Source: Xestospongia bergquistia
Lineage: Eukaryota > Porifera > Demospongiae > Haplosclerida > Petrosiidae
Length of the DNA stretch: 64,000 bases
Assembly (NCBI GenBank): GCA_963965975.1
Contig: OZ014412.1
Coordinates: forward strand, 13,468,849-13,532,848
Reading direction: 5' to 3'
Both the position numbers and the translations under genes were made by a program. The first letter of the stretch is position 1, and each line of letters begins with the position of its first letter. Below, one piece after another: positions 33,096-45,274 of the stretch. The notes beneath the pieces are model-generated. The model was not told the origin of the DNA and made no database searches. It worked only from the letters and a program-made list of their open reading frames with translations.

Positions 33096-34604
33096 TAGTT
33101 ACCTTGTATGATTGGTATTATAATATCAAAAAAGGCTCTATTTTGCATTTTCCTTTTGAAATTATTTCCCAAAATGTAACATCCCAAAAATCTGGAAGAA
33201 ATGATTTCAAGAAAACACTTTTCGGACCACGCCTATTTAATTAACATAAAACCACAGGAATTATGTGAGAGCAAGTAAAAAATGGTTGTTTATTGAGGAA
33301 GAAGACAAGTATATATACGCTTGAATTTCACTCTTCTCAAGTAGATGAGTTGCTTTAGGCTGTCTACCAGAACGATGTGTTTGTTGTTCTGACCTATTAG
33401 ACCATTACTTTGGATACTTGAAAGCGCCTGCTGTCCATAGCAACGTGTAAAGGTTAGTAGTTTTGTACGTTCTTTTACTTATATAATGAAATGAATATGT
33501 GATAAATGAAGAACTATGATTGATGAGTATCTGTTAGGTGTGATATTTTCTAAAACACTCCTGTGGTCACAACGCTGGATTCTCTGGACAAGTCTGACAG
33601 ACAAACAATGTTAGGTCGTGTTCTTCACTTTTATCACTACAGACAACACAATCTCTCCTCTTTGTTCTCTTTTCCAAGTAATGAACACCCTTTGGATTCT
33701 TGGTAGCAGTAGCAGAGACTGATGGTGTGACAGAAAGTGATACTTCTCTCTCTTCAAGTAATGGTTCAACAAGACATTGAATAAAGATAAGACATTCTGT
33801 GTGTGTTACCTTTGTTAGTGTCTTGATATAATTATAATATATACATTCACAACAACCACTTCTAGCATTTAAAAGAATACTTTTTTCCACTATCTTATGG
33901 GCTTGTATAAAAAGAGTAATATGCCATTAACTGGTCAAGCTTGTCTCCAAGTATATAATAATTGTACTCATGTATGTCCAGTAGTTTCTCTTTTGTAGAA
34001 TCTGTTGACCTTATATTGATATAGAATATTAAACCATTATTGTACATATTATCATTATAATAATTACATAGAGTTACCATTGTCATTTTACCTGGGTTGT
34101 ATTTCTATCATCTTGTTATTGTATTTTGTTGAACACATTAGAATTGTTCTCTTATCTTGCCATGCTAAAGCCATCATATTACCACATATGTAGCTTTCAG
34201 TTGTACTCTTTGGTATTTTTTATTTTCTTTTGATTTCTACAGGCAATCCTCGTTTGTTTGATAAAACAGTACCTAATTCCCATTTGTTCCGATGTGTCAG
34301 GTAGAAGAGGACTAGTGTAAAATTGATCAGTGTAAAGATCATAGCCTTTGTCCCTGAGATGATCTGTCAAGGTTGTAACAAATTTGACTGTATATGATGC
34401 TTCAGGATTGTCAATTAGGTTAGTATCCATTCTGTAGTATAAATGTAAGTTGTGCATGTAACCAGTTTTACTATTGGACAGAACATAATATCCTTTTAGT
34501 CCCGATGGGTTCAGTTTTCCTTTCAAATACTGACGAAATGTTACTATTCCCTTGAATGAAATGACAGATTCATCTACAGCAATTTGTCTGTCTGGATTAT
34601 AGTT
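33096..34604 (-). pseudogene. piggyBac-type transposase, unit 2 copy (with short N-fragment at 33096-33226)
   Basis: Same as 20818-22311. The C-terminal frame is better kept: ATKNPKGVHYLEKRTKRRDC, CVVCSDKSEEHDL and CQTCPENPAL, then a TGA where Cys is expected, then PQECF, which completes the Cys-rich zinc-binding tail of this family. The middle frame 34526-34197 has TDQFYTSPLL. The TAGTT duplication is at 34600-34604. Confidence 0.82.
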
Positions 34605-34761
34605 TGCGGTAACTTAAATAACCCTACGATGTAATGTTTATATAAATGTTCTGGAACTGCACTATATATTGTCATGTAAATTCAGTTTTGTTCAGTTGTT
34701 GAGTTATTGTTCTTTTATATATGTTGTATTGGTAAGCTGGGTCACTAGTAGAATTACAACA
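34605..34761 (+). repeat. Left LTR of the tandem gypsy array
   Basis: 157 bp, TGCGGTAAC to ATTACAACA, with small deletions compared with the 168-bp form; more diverged than the other two. Confidence 0.88.
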
Positions 34762-34786
34762 TATTTGGCAACGAGAGGTAAAAGAG

Positions 34787-35970
34787 ATGGCAGCGCTTAT
34801 CAGTGGACTATTGGAACCATTCGACCTGTCAAAGTACAATGTTACAAGATATATACAACATTTCAAACTATTCATGAAGGCCAATGACATCCCAGAGGAA
34901 AGGAAGAAGTCAGTCTTTCTCACAGCCATTGGCTACGACTCATACGAAATTCTGGCAAACATTTTCGAGAAACTGGAGCAAGAGACTCTCGAGACACTCG
35001 AAGCTGAACTAGAGAAGCATTTCAACTCCAAGTCTTCAGTTATAGCAGAGCGGTACAAATTTGGTCGACACCAGAAAGAGTCAGAAAGTATACCAGATTT
35101 CGTTCCAGGCTTACGTAAGTTGGCAGCACACTGCAACGATGCCATCTAACGATGCCACTGAAGGCATCGTTAGATGAAACTCTTCGTGACAAATTCGTGT
35201 GTGGTCTACAGCACGAATATATCAGAAGTCGTCTACTTACAGAGGAAGATAATCTTATCTTTGATCGATCAGTTGAGATAGCTACAGGATTAGAAGGTGC
35301 CAAGAAGCAATGCAGCAAGAAACTAAGAAAGAAGAAGACCATCGCACTACAAGACGACATAATACATTCAACCCAAGGTCATCCACCATTGTATGTTTTT
35401 GTTGTGCAGGTCCGCACGTGGCGTGGGCATCCGGTTCATCAAAGAAAAATGCCCAATTGCGGCAACACTTTTCACATCTCTAAGGTGTGTCGGAGCCTTA
35501 CCACAAAGTCTCAGAAGTCTAAAGGAAGACCAGCAAAGGGCCTGGACTCTGTAAACAAGGAGGAATCATCACCTCTGGAAGAACTCACTCCAGAAGAATC
35601 TAATAATTTATTTATGATTTATTCTTTTTCCTCTAGGTCTGATCCAATCAAGCTAGCCATGGAAGTAAACGGTCACAAGTTAGACATTGAGTTGGACACA
35701 GGTGATTCAGTCTCCGTCATTAGTGAAGACACGTTCAATTCAGGGCTGTCCTCCTCAGTTCAGCTCCGCCCTAGTAATCCATCTCTCACTTCGTATTCAG
35801 GGCCCTTGTAAGAAGTGCTAGGAAATGCAAACGTCAAGGTTAAATACCAGACACAAACAGTCACACTTCCAATTTTTGTAATCAAGGGCAAAGGCGTGAG
35901 TTTGTTCGGTTGTAACTAGCTGAAGAGGATCAAACTGGACTGGCAGATTGTCAAAAGCTTTCGTATCAAC
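34787..35970 (+). pseudogene. gag and protease region of gypsy copy 4
   Basis: ATG 34787, MAALISGLLEPFDLSKYN, open to 35149; a second frame 35152-35811 carries the end of gag and the protease motif LDTGDSVSVIS. The first knuckle is gone and the second lacks Cys residues (PNCGNTFHISKVC). Confidence 0.82.
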
Positions 35971-35976
35971 TCACCA

Positions 35977-36999
35977 TTGGATGAAGTCATTGAGAAATAT
36001 TCTCGTCTTTTCAGATCCGAGCAAGGGAAGTTGAAGGGTATGGAAGCCAAAATCTGTGTCCCCAGCAATGCTCAACCTCGTTATTTTAAACCTCACCCAG
36101 TCCCCTACTCGTTACGTGACAAGGTAGATCGAGAACTAGAAAGTCTACTTAAAGCTGGAGTTATCTCACCAGTTCAATTTTCTGATTGGGCTACCTCAAT
36201 TGTACCAGTTGTCAAGTCAGATGGGAGTATACGTATTTGTGGAGATTATAAGGTGACAGTCTATGCAGTCTCCAAACTAGAAGAGTATCCTCTTCCCTGT
36301 GTGGAAGATCTATTTGCAGCCCTTTCTGGAGGAAAGGTATTCTCTAAACTAGACCTTTCTCATGCTTATCAACAAATTGTACTAGAAGAGGATTCCAAAA
36401 AGTTTACTATCATTAACACTCAGAAGGGTTTATTTCAGTTCGAACGACTTCCTTTTGGTATCTCTTCCGCCCCTGCCATTTTTCAACGAACAATAGAGAG
36501 TTTGTTGCAAGGGTTACCAGGGGTGGTTGCATATATTGATGACATTTTAGTAACCGGAAAAAGCCAACAGGAGCACCTTGAGAACCTGACAAGTGTACTG
36601 AATTGTTTAGAAGAGGCTGGAGTAACATTGAAGAGACACAAATGTACATTCGCTGCACCGTCAGTTGAATACATAGGTCACGTTATCGATCAAGAGGGTT
36701 TGCATCCATCAGAGGAGAAAGTCAGAGCAACTAAACAAGCCCCACGTCCTCCAAATGTGACAGAATTAAAGTCATTTTTAGGTTTGCTCAATTATTACTC
36801 TAAATTCTTGCCTCACTTATCTACTCTTTTGCTCCACTGTATCATTTACTTAGGAAAGATGGAAACTGGTCCAGTAAGAAGTTGCAAGAAGATGCATTTA
36901 ATAAAGCCAAGCAGTTGCTTCAATCATCCACACTCCTCATGCATTATGATTGTCAGAAGGAGATCATACTTTTGTGTGATGCTTCACAGAATGGCTTAG
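35977..36999 (+). pseudogene. Reverse transcriptase of gypsy copy 4, best-kept RT in the window
   Basis: 340 open codons from the end of protease into RNase H: YFKPHPVPYSLRDKVDRELE, FSKLDLSHAYQQIVL, LPFGISSAPAIFQRTIES, then the intact YIDD box (36532-36543) and the thumb/connection. A frameshift near 36840 ends it in the connection to RNase H. Reverse transcriptase copies the element RNA inside the particle. A stop, a shifted RNase H and a broken integrase mean the copy is not autonomous. Confidence 0.85.
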
Positions 37000-38463
37000 G
37001 AGCAGTTTTAGCTCATAAGATGGATGACGGATCAGAGAAACCAATTGCATTCATTTCTAGAACTCTCTTACCAGCTGAGAAGAAGAACTCGCAACTAGAA
37101 AAAGAAGGCCTAGCAATTTTTTTTCGCTGTGAAGAAACTACACCAATACTTATCAGGAAGAAAGTTCAAAATATATTCAGACCACCAACCAATCAAATAT
37201 TTATTCAGTGAAACCTGTCCGATACCAGTGATGGCTGTATCGAGGATTCAACGTTGGTCACTACTTCTCAGTTCTTATGAATATGAGATTGAATATTGAC
37301 CAGGATCCAAAGTAGCAAATGCTGATGCTCTCAGTAGACTCCCTTTACCAGAGACCACACCCGAGTCAAGTAAAGATGGATCGGTAGAACTACTCATTCA
37401 TCAACTCTCAGAAGTAATTGTCACTTCTAATCAAATAAAGAATTGGACAGAAAAGGATCCAATCTTATCTCTATTTTTTTTGTTTTGTATTATACAGATG
37501 GCCAAACATTGTTGACAATGAAGATCTCAAGCCATACCTTAACCGTCGAGATGAACTCAGCATCGTCAAACGGTGTGTCTTGTGGGGATCATGAATAATC
37601 ATACCTCCACCTGGTAAGTCACTGGTGTTGAATCAACTACATGATACTCATCTTGGAGTCAGTCAAACGAAGAGCCTTAGTCGTTCATATGTCTGGTGGC
37701 TAGATATAGACAGTGATATTATGAAGAGAGTGAGAGGATGTAATATGTGTCAAATGAATAAACCTTCTCCTAGTAAAGTTTCTCTCCACCCATGGGAGTA
37801 TCCCTCTAGACCTTGGGCGCGGATACACATTGACCATGCTGGTCCCTTCATGGGCAAATTGTTTTTTAGTGGTCAGAGACGCTCATTCCAAATGGATTGA
37901 TGTTGAAATAGTGAACTCTACTTCTGCCGTGAGCACCATTATTAAACTTTGTTAATTATTTGCTACACACGGCATACCAGAACAGTTGATGTCAGATAAC
38001 GGATCAGGTTTTCGAAGCGAGGACTTCAAGCAATTCACAACTCAGAATGGTATTAAACACATATTCACATCACCCTACCATCCCTCCTCCAATGGACTTG
38101 CTGAAAGGGCAGTTCAAACTTTCAAGAGTACAGTTGTTAAAATGGATGGTCCAATTGATGTACGTTTATCTAGATTTTTACTTCAGTATAGGGTAACATC
38201 CCAGACTACTACTGGACTTTCCCCGTCTCAACTCCTAATGGGGAGGAAGATAAGAACATCTTTAGATGCACTACATCCTATTATGTCAGAAGATGTCGAG
38301 AAGAAACAGGAGAAACTCATCTCTGGCAAGGAACCTCGAAAGTTTAAACTTTAAGTTTAAAGGAAGACCTCAACCTAATCAGGTAGAAGTTTCAGAAGCT
38401 CAAGAAGATCGTATGGAACCAACAGAGCCTACTCAATTAACACATGAAAATCGAACACCGTAG
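36882..38463 (+). pseudogene. RNase H and integrase of gypsy copy 4, broken
   Basis: RNase H frame 36882-37211 ([20 protein letters not shown]), shared stop 37297-37299, integrase pieces 37625-37900 (HDTHLGVSQT; CNMCQ; HIDHAGPFMGK) and 37986-38354 ([24 protein letters not shown]). A frameshift in the core lies near 37865. Confidence 0.82.
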
Positions 38464-38558
38464 TGCGTTCACCAGTTACAAGATCACGTCGAAAACAAAA
38501 ACCACCTGAAACATTTGCTCCACTCATTCGAACTTAAAAAACTTAAAAAGGGGGAAAA

Positions 38559-38726
38559 TGTGGTAACTTAAATAAACCTATGATGTAATGTTTATATAAA
38601 TGTTCTGGAACTGCACTATATATAGTCATGTAAATTCAGTTTTGTTCAGTCTACAGTTGTTGAGTTATTGTTCTTTTAAATATATATGTTGTATTGGTAA
38701 GCTTGGTCACTAGTAGAATTACAACA
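38559..38726 (+). repeat. Shared middle LTR of the tandem gypsy array
   Basis: 168 bp, preceded by a purine tract and followed by TATTTGGCGACGAGAGG, so it serves as 3' LTR of copy 4 and 5' LTR of copy 5. One base differs from the LTR at 43113. Confidence 0.92.
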
Positions 38727-38751
38727 TATTTGGCGACGAGAGGTAAAAGAG

Positions 38752-39541
38752 ATGGCAATGCTTATCAGTGGACTATTGGAACTGTTCGACCCGTCAAAAT
38801 ATATACAACATTTCGAACAATTCGTGAAGGCCAATGACATCCCAGAGGAGAGGAAGAAGTCAGTCTTTCTCACAGCCATTGGCTACGACTCATACGAAGT
38901 TCTGGCAAACTTTTTCAAAAAACCGGAGCAAGAGACTCTCAAGACACTCAAAGCTGAACTAGAGAAGCATTTCAACTCCAAGTCTTCGGTTATAGCAGAG
39001 CGGTACAAATTTGGTTGTCGACACCAGAAAGAGTCGGAAAGTATAGCAGATTTTGCTGCAGGCTTATGTAAGTTTGCAGCACGCTGCAACTTAAAGAAGG
39101 CATTGTTAGATGAAGCTCTTCGTAACAAATTCATGTGTGGTCTACAGCATGAATGTAGCAAAAGTCGTCTACTTACAGAGGAAGATAATCTTACCTTCAA
39201 TCGATCAGTCGAGATAGCTACAGGATTAGAAGGTGCCAAGAAGCATGCTCACTTAATGCAGCAAGAAATTAAGAAAGAAGAAGACAATACGATACATTCA
39301 ACCCAAGGTCATCCACTATTGTATGTTTTCATTGTTGAGGTCTGCACGCGGAGCAGGCGTGCTGGTTCATCAAAGAATAATGCCACAACTGCGGCAAGAC
39401 TGGCGACATGTTTAAGGTGTGTGAGAGCCCTACCACAAAGTCTCAGAAGTCTAAAGGAAGAGCAGCAAAGGGCCTGGACTCTGTAAACAAAGAGAAGTCA
39501 TCACCTCTGGAAGAACTCACTCCAGAAGAATCTAATAATTT
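38752..39541 (+). pseudogene. gag of gypsy copy 5
   Basis: ATG 38752, 244 open codons to 39486 (MAMLISGLLELFDPSKYIQ), but the frame leaves the knuckle region after QQEIKKEE, so the zinc knuckles are lost. The gag-pol junction is interrupted at 39541 by the 422-bp element. Confidence 0.82.
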
Positions 39542-39963
39542 GTGACCGGATATGCAAAAAGGGACCACTTGAGTCATTTCTGTCATTTTCACTTTTTCAT
39601 ACCATTTTAAAGTGTAGATAATTCTGAATTGTTTGATACCTTGGATAAATGCATGCGTTGCTCAAGACACGAGATATAAACGGAAATAGAGTGGCTACTA
39701 CCAAAAATTAATTTTGAGATAAGTGGAATTTAATTTTCCACCCCCGCATCCCGTACACTAATATTTGATAACGCGAACGCTTCTACGTGCAAAGCTAGAA
39801 AGAACTTTCGCTTTTTAGACGCTTCAAAATGACTGTCAGGAACTATTCTCTTCGTTTTTTGGTTTAACTCAAATTCTCAAAAAGATTGAAACCATCACTT
39901 TTTCTGTCCATACTGAAATTTTTGTTTTTGACAGAAGTGGTCCCTTTTCGCAAATCCGGTCAC
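39542..39963. mobile_element. 422-bp inverted-repeat element with 4-bp target duplication, copy 1
   Basis: Starts GTGACCGGATATGC and ends GCAAATCCGGTCAC; inverted repeats of about 29 bp with a few mismatches (AAAAGGGACCACTT shared inside). ATTT flanks it on both sides; removing the element and one ATTT restores the gypsy sequence seen at 23305 and 35605. Copy 2 (62399-62821) differs at about 8 positions, near 98% identity, so both moved recently. There is no coding capacity. The superfamily is open; 4-bp duplications occur in several. Confidence 0.92.
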
Positions 39964-39967
39964 ATTT

Positions 39968-42900
39968 ATTTATGATTTATTCTTTTTCCTCTAGGTCTGA
40001 TCCAATCAAGCTAGCCGTGGAAGTAAACGGTCACAAGTTAGACATGGAGTTTGACACAGGTGCTTCAGTCTCCGTCATTAGTGAATACATGTTCAATTCA
40101 GGGCTGTCCTCCTTAGTTCAGCTCCGCCCTAGTAATGCATCTCTCACTTCGTATTCAGGGCACTCGTTAGAAGTGCTTGGAAGTGCAAACAACAAGGTTA
40201 AATACCAGACACAAACAGTCACACTTTCAATTTTTGTAATCAAGGGCAAAGGCGTGAGTTTTTTCGGTCGTAACTGGCTGAAGAGGATCAAACTGGACTG
40301 GCAGATTATCAAAAGCTTTCATATCAACTCACCATTGGACGAAGTCATTGAGAAACATTCTTGTCTTTTCAGATCCGAGCTAGGGAAGTTGAAGGGTATG
40401 TAAGCCAAAATCTGTGTCCCCAGCAATGCTCAACCTCGTTATTTTAAACCTCACCCAGTCCCCTACTCGTTACGTGACAAGGTAGATCGAGAACTAGAAT
40501 GTCTACTCAAAGATGGAGTTATCTCACCAGTTTAAGTTTCTGATTGGGCTACCCCAATCGTACCAGTTGTCAAGTCAGATGGGAGTATACGTATTTGTGG
40601 ATATTATAAGGTGACATTCAATACAATCTCCAAACTAGAAGAGTATCCTCTTCCCCGAGTGGAAGATTTATTCGCAGCCCTTTCTGGAGGAAAGGTATTC
40701 TCTAAACTAGACCTTTCTCATCCTTATCAACAAATTGTACTAGAAGAGGATTCCAAAAAGTTTACTATCATTAACACTCAGAAGGGTTTATTTCAGTTCA
40801 AACGACTTCCTTTTGGTATCTCTTCCGCCCCTACCATTTTTCAATGAACAATTGAGAGTTTGTTGCAAGGGTTACCAGGAGTGGTTGCATATATTGATAA
40901 CATTTTTGTAACCGGAAAAAGCCAACAGGAGCACCTTGAGAACCTGACAAGTGTACTGAATTGTTTAGAAGAGGCTGGAGTAACATTGAAGAGACACAAA
41001 TGTACATTTGCTGCACCGTCAGTTGAATACCTAGGTCACGTTATCGATCAAGAGGGTTTGCATCCATCAGAGGAGAAAGTCAGAGCAATTAAACAAGCCC
41101 CACGTCCTCCAAATGTGACAGAATTAAAGTGATTTTTAGGTTTGCTCAATTATGAATTATTACTCTAAATTCTTGCCTCACTCATCTACTCTTTTGTCTT
41201 CACTGTATCATTTACTTAGGAAATATGGAAACTGGTCCTGTAAGAAGTTGCAAGAAGATGCATTTAATAACGCCAAGCAGTTGCTTCAATCATCCACACT
41301 CCTCATGCATTATGATTGTCAGGAAGGAGATCATACTTTCGTGTGATGCTTCACAGTATGGTTTAGGAGCAGTTTTAGCTCATAAGATGGATAATAGATC
41401 AGAGAAACCAATTACATTTTACTCTCTCACCAGCTGAGATGAAGTACACACAATTAAAAAAAGAAGACCTAGCAATTATTTTCGCTGTGAAGAAACTACA
41501 CCAATACTTATCAGGAAGAAAGTTCAAAATATATTCAGACCACCAACCACTCAAAAATGTATTCAGTAAAACCCGTCTGATACCAGTGATGGCTGCAACA
41601 AGGATTCAACGTTGGTCACTACTCCTCTGTTCTTATGAATATGAGATTGAATATTGACCAGGATCCAAAGTAGCAAATGCTGATGCTCTCAGTAGACTCC
41701 CTTTACCAGAGACCACACCTGAGTCAAGTAAAGATGGATCGGTAGAACTACTCATTCATCAACTCTCAGAAGTAATTGTCACTGCTAATCAAATAAAGAA
41801 TTGGACAAAAAAGGATCCAATCTTATCTCGAGTTCATTGTTTTGTGTTACACGAATGGCCAAACATTGTTGACAATGAAGATCTCAAGCCATACTTTAAC
41901 TGTTGAGATGAACTCGGCATCATCAAAGGGTGTGTCTTGTGGGGATCACGAGTAATCATACCTCCACCTGGTCAGTCACTGGTGTTGAATCAACTACATG
42001 ATACTCATCTTGGAGTCAGTCAAATGAAAAGCCTTAGTCGTTCATATGTCTGGTGGCCAGGTATTGACAGTGATATTGTGAAGAGAGTGAGATGATGTAA
42101 TATGTTTCAAATGAATAGACCTTCTCCTAGTAAAGCTTCTCTCCTCCCATGGGAGTATCCCTCTAGACCTTGGGCGCGGATACACATTGACCATGCTGGT
42201 CCCGTAATGGGCAAAATGTTTTTAGTGGTCATAGACGCTTATTCCAAATGGATTGATGTTGAAATACTGAACTCTACTTCTGCCGTGAGCACCATTATTA
42301 AACTTCGTTCATTATTTGCTACACACGGCATACCAGAATAGTTGGTGTCAGATAATGGTCAGGTTTTCGAAGCGAGGAATTCAAGCAATTCACAACTCAG
42401 AATGGTATTAAACACATATTCACATCACCTTACCATCCCTCCTCCAATGGACTTGCTGAAAGGGCAGTTCAAACTTTCAAGAGTACAGTTGTTAAAATGG
42501 ATGGTCCAATTAATGTACGTTTATCTAGATTTTTACTTCAGTATAGGGTAACACCCCAGACTACTACTGGACTTTCCCCGTCTCAACTCCTATTAGGGAG
42601 GAAGATAAGAACATGTTTAGATGCACTACATCCTGATATGTCAGAAGATGTCGAGAAGAAACAGGAGAAACTCATCTCTGGCAAGGAACCTCGAAAGTTT
42701 AAACTGGATGATCTGTTGTTTGCAAAAAAAAACATAGATTTATGTGGATACTGGTGAAGGTAACTAAAATAATGGACCTTTATCGTATGAAGTTACAACT
42801 GAAAGTGGCATGACTTTATGACGTCATGTTGACCATCTTCAAAGATTTTCAGAAAAGTCACAAACTACATTATCAACTCAAGAGGATTGGTCAATAATAG

Positions 42901-43112
42901 ATACCACACCTCAAGGAAGACCTCAACTTAATCAGGTAGAAGTTTCAGAAGCTGAAGAAGATCGTGTGGAACCAACAGAGCATACTCAATCAACACCTGA
43001 AAATCCAACACCAGTAGTGCATTCACAAGTTAGAAGATGAAGTCTAAAACGAAAACCGCCTGAAACATTTGCTCCACTCATTCGAACTTAAAAAAATTAA
43101 AAAGGGGGAAAA
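39968..43112 (+). pseudogene. pol of gypsy copy 5, broken
   Basis: Protease FDTGASVSVIS (39972-40403), then a stop (GKLKGM-stop). RT parts keep FSKLDLSHPYQQIVL and an active site YIDN in place of YIDD. RNase H has [18 protein letters not shown]; shared stop 41655-41657. Integrase pieces 42102-42341 and 42497-42757 are in separate frames. Several lesions; inactive. Confidence 0.85.
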
Positions 43113-43280
43113 TGTGGTAACTTAAATAAACCTATGATTTAATGTTTATATAAATGTTCTGGAACTGCACTATATATAGTCATGTAAATTCAGTTTTGTT
43201 CAGTCTACAGTTGTTGAGTTATTGTTCTTTTAAATATATATGTTGTATTGGTAAGCTTGGTCACTAGTAGAATTACAACA
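43113..43280 (+). repeat. Right LTR of the tandem gypsy array
   Basis: 168 bp; shares ATATATAGTC and AAGCTTGG with the middle LTR, which separates this pair from the LTRs of unit 1. Confidence 0.92.
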
Positions 43281-43448
43281 TAGTTACCTTGTATGATTGG
43301 TATTATAATATCAAAAAAGGCTCTATTTTGCATTTTCCTTTTGAAATTATTTCCCAAAATGTAACATCCCAAAAATCTGGAAGAAAAGATTTCAAGAAAA
43401 CACTTTTCGGAAAAATGGAATGTTACAAACATTATGCTGACCACTAGC
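43281..43448 (-). pseudogene. piggyBac-type N-proximal fragment, unit 2
   Basis: Continues the gene broken at 34604. The minus-strand frame reads FHFSEKCFLEIFSSRFLGC, ILGNNFKRKMQNRAFFD and IIIPIIQGNY with no stop between, better kept than the unit 1 copy. Confidence 0.75.
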
Positions 43449-43451
43449 ATG

Positions 43452-43920
43452 AGGAATGAGTTATTATCACAACAGAGATGCCAGTATAGTTATATGAAAA
43501 TGTTAGGATTAAGACGACCAATAGTTTGTAAAGATTTACTCATATATCATGTTGTAAGAAGTGACTAACAATCAGAAGAATCTAATATACCAGTCTAATT
43601 ATTCTCTCAATGTAAATGTCAGAGCATATTTCTACAAGTAATTAACAGTATCCAGGTATATTCACTATGTTAATACTTAGAATGTGAAACCATTTAACTT
43701 ATATCATGGAATAAACATAGTGATGACATTGACTATAATTATAGTTAGTGTTACTGTTATAGTAAATACAGACATGTTGTTTATATTGTGTGATATGTTA
43801 GCTTTTGAAAGGTGGAAATAATTTCACATTATATATGTTATTAGCAAATATAAAATACAATTCATATGTTGTAGTAGTAGGTAGTAGTTGTATTTACATA
43901 AACAATCACATTTTTTCTTC
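43452..43920. repeat. Intronic repeat unit R, copy 5
   Basis: Near-identical to copy 3 at 26795-27260. Confidence 0.65.
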
Positions 43921-44091
43921 TTATTTAATTTTGCATTTTATTTGTGTATTTATTTTAGGAGTGACAATGTAACAACTTATAGATAATTAAATCACAAATA
44001 ACTACATAATTACATGTATTAATAACAACATTATATACAAAATACAGTCATGTATAATAATGACAACTTGTTCAACAATTGAGATACTTAC

Positions 44092-44190
44092 TTTGTCAAT
44101 GGCATCCAATAATGCACCAGCTTTAATTAGTATATGAGCTATATCAGAATAGCCATTGTAAGCAGCAAAGTGAAGAGGAGTATCATTGTT
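44092..44190 (-). CDS. Ankyrin repeat exon, 99 bases, unit 2
   Basis: One full repeat (NNDTPLHFAAYNGYSDIAHI, LIKAGALLDAIDK), phase 0, acceptor TTTATGTAG, donor GTAAGT. It differs from 27435-27533 at 14 bases, changing 9 of 33 residues, while the flanking intron is nearly the same. It could be an upstream exon of the Roc-COR gene. Confidence 0.75.
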
Positions 44191-44638
44191 CTACATAAAG
44201 GAGATATCAGTATTTATGATCAATTCACTTTATAATATACAGCTACATCTAATGATACATTATAAAGGATAGGTAAAATAATTCATTATCTTTTCACTAA
44301 TGTGTATAGAGAGGTTAATACTTTATGTGATGTCAGCAGTAGTATTCATAATAACTAGATATTATCATATTTGGAGATTAAAGTGTTTGTCCTATTATGT
44401 CACATATCTTTATCTATAGGTTTACAATATAGTCTTATAATATAATACATGACAGTAATTAAATCATTTGTTAAATACATGCTCTACAGAACTTATATTA
44501 TTAATTAACAAGTTATAACTAGTATATATCATTATTACACAACAGTTGTAAAATAGCTAAACATGATATTAACATAATAACATTAAGTGTACACAATATC
44601 AGATTTGAAATGGAAACAAATATTAAAATTATCAACAT

Positions 44639-44988
44639 CCCTTAGAGGACGACGCCATTTTAAAATATTTCACTTAAAAACATTAAGATTAAGGTGAAAA
44701 CAGAGAATAGGAATTTGCTGATGAAACAACCAGCGCATTATGCTTCAATTTCTGTTCTCTTAATGGCAAATTACTTAGACTATCAACCACTATGGTATGT
44801 TTGTTCTAGAGACCATTACCATTGGACACTTGAACACACATGATGTCCTTAACAAATTAACAAATTAACAGCAAAACTTATAAGAACAGGTAAATAAGTA
44901 ACATTTTTAATTAGCATTCCACGTGTCACAAAATTAGTTTTAATGAAGGTGGGCGTATCACGAATTTGTGACAGTGGTCCTCTAAGGG
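44639..44988. mobile_element. 350-bp inverted-repeat element, piggyBac-related, unit 2
   Basis: Same ends and length as 27926-28275; copied with the segment, not by a new insertion, because the flanks match as well. Confidence 0.75.
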
Positions 44989-45274
44989 ATATATATCAGG
45001 TAACCTATACTATCCAATAATGAGAACATTGATATCATTCTATTGTATTGATTGTATTGTAAAATGAGTTTACTGCACATATTAACATATTAACATTACG
45101 TAATAAATAACTTGTAATGTCTTAATTTTATGCAACAAAGACTAGAAACTATATATCAAAGCTAGGACAATTCCAACATACTACTAAGCTATAGGATGAG
45201 TAATCTGAGCTGGAAGCTTATGAGGATAATACACAAATAAACCACAATTTATAGTCTTTGACAAAAAAGAAACG

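Larger units (their letters stand above)
34605..43280 (+). mobile_element. Two gypsy family A copies in tandem sharing a middle LTR (LTR-int-LTR-int-LTR)
   Basis: LTRs are at 34605-34761, 38559-38726 and 43113-43280; the outer ends carry TAGTT (34600-34604, 43281-43285), the same target as in unit 1. Each inner part has the primer site after its left LTR (TATTTGGC) and a purine tract before its right one. LTR-LTR recombination between sister copies gives this shape. Confidence 0.88.
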
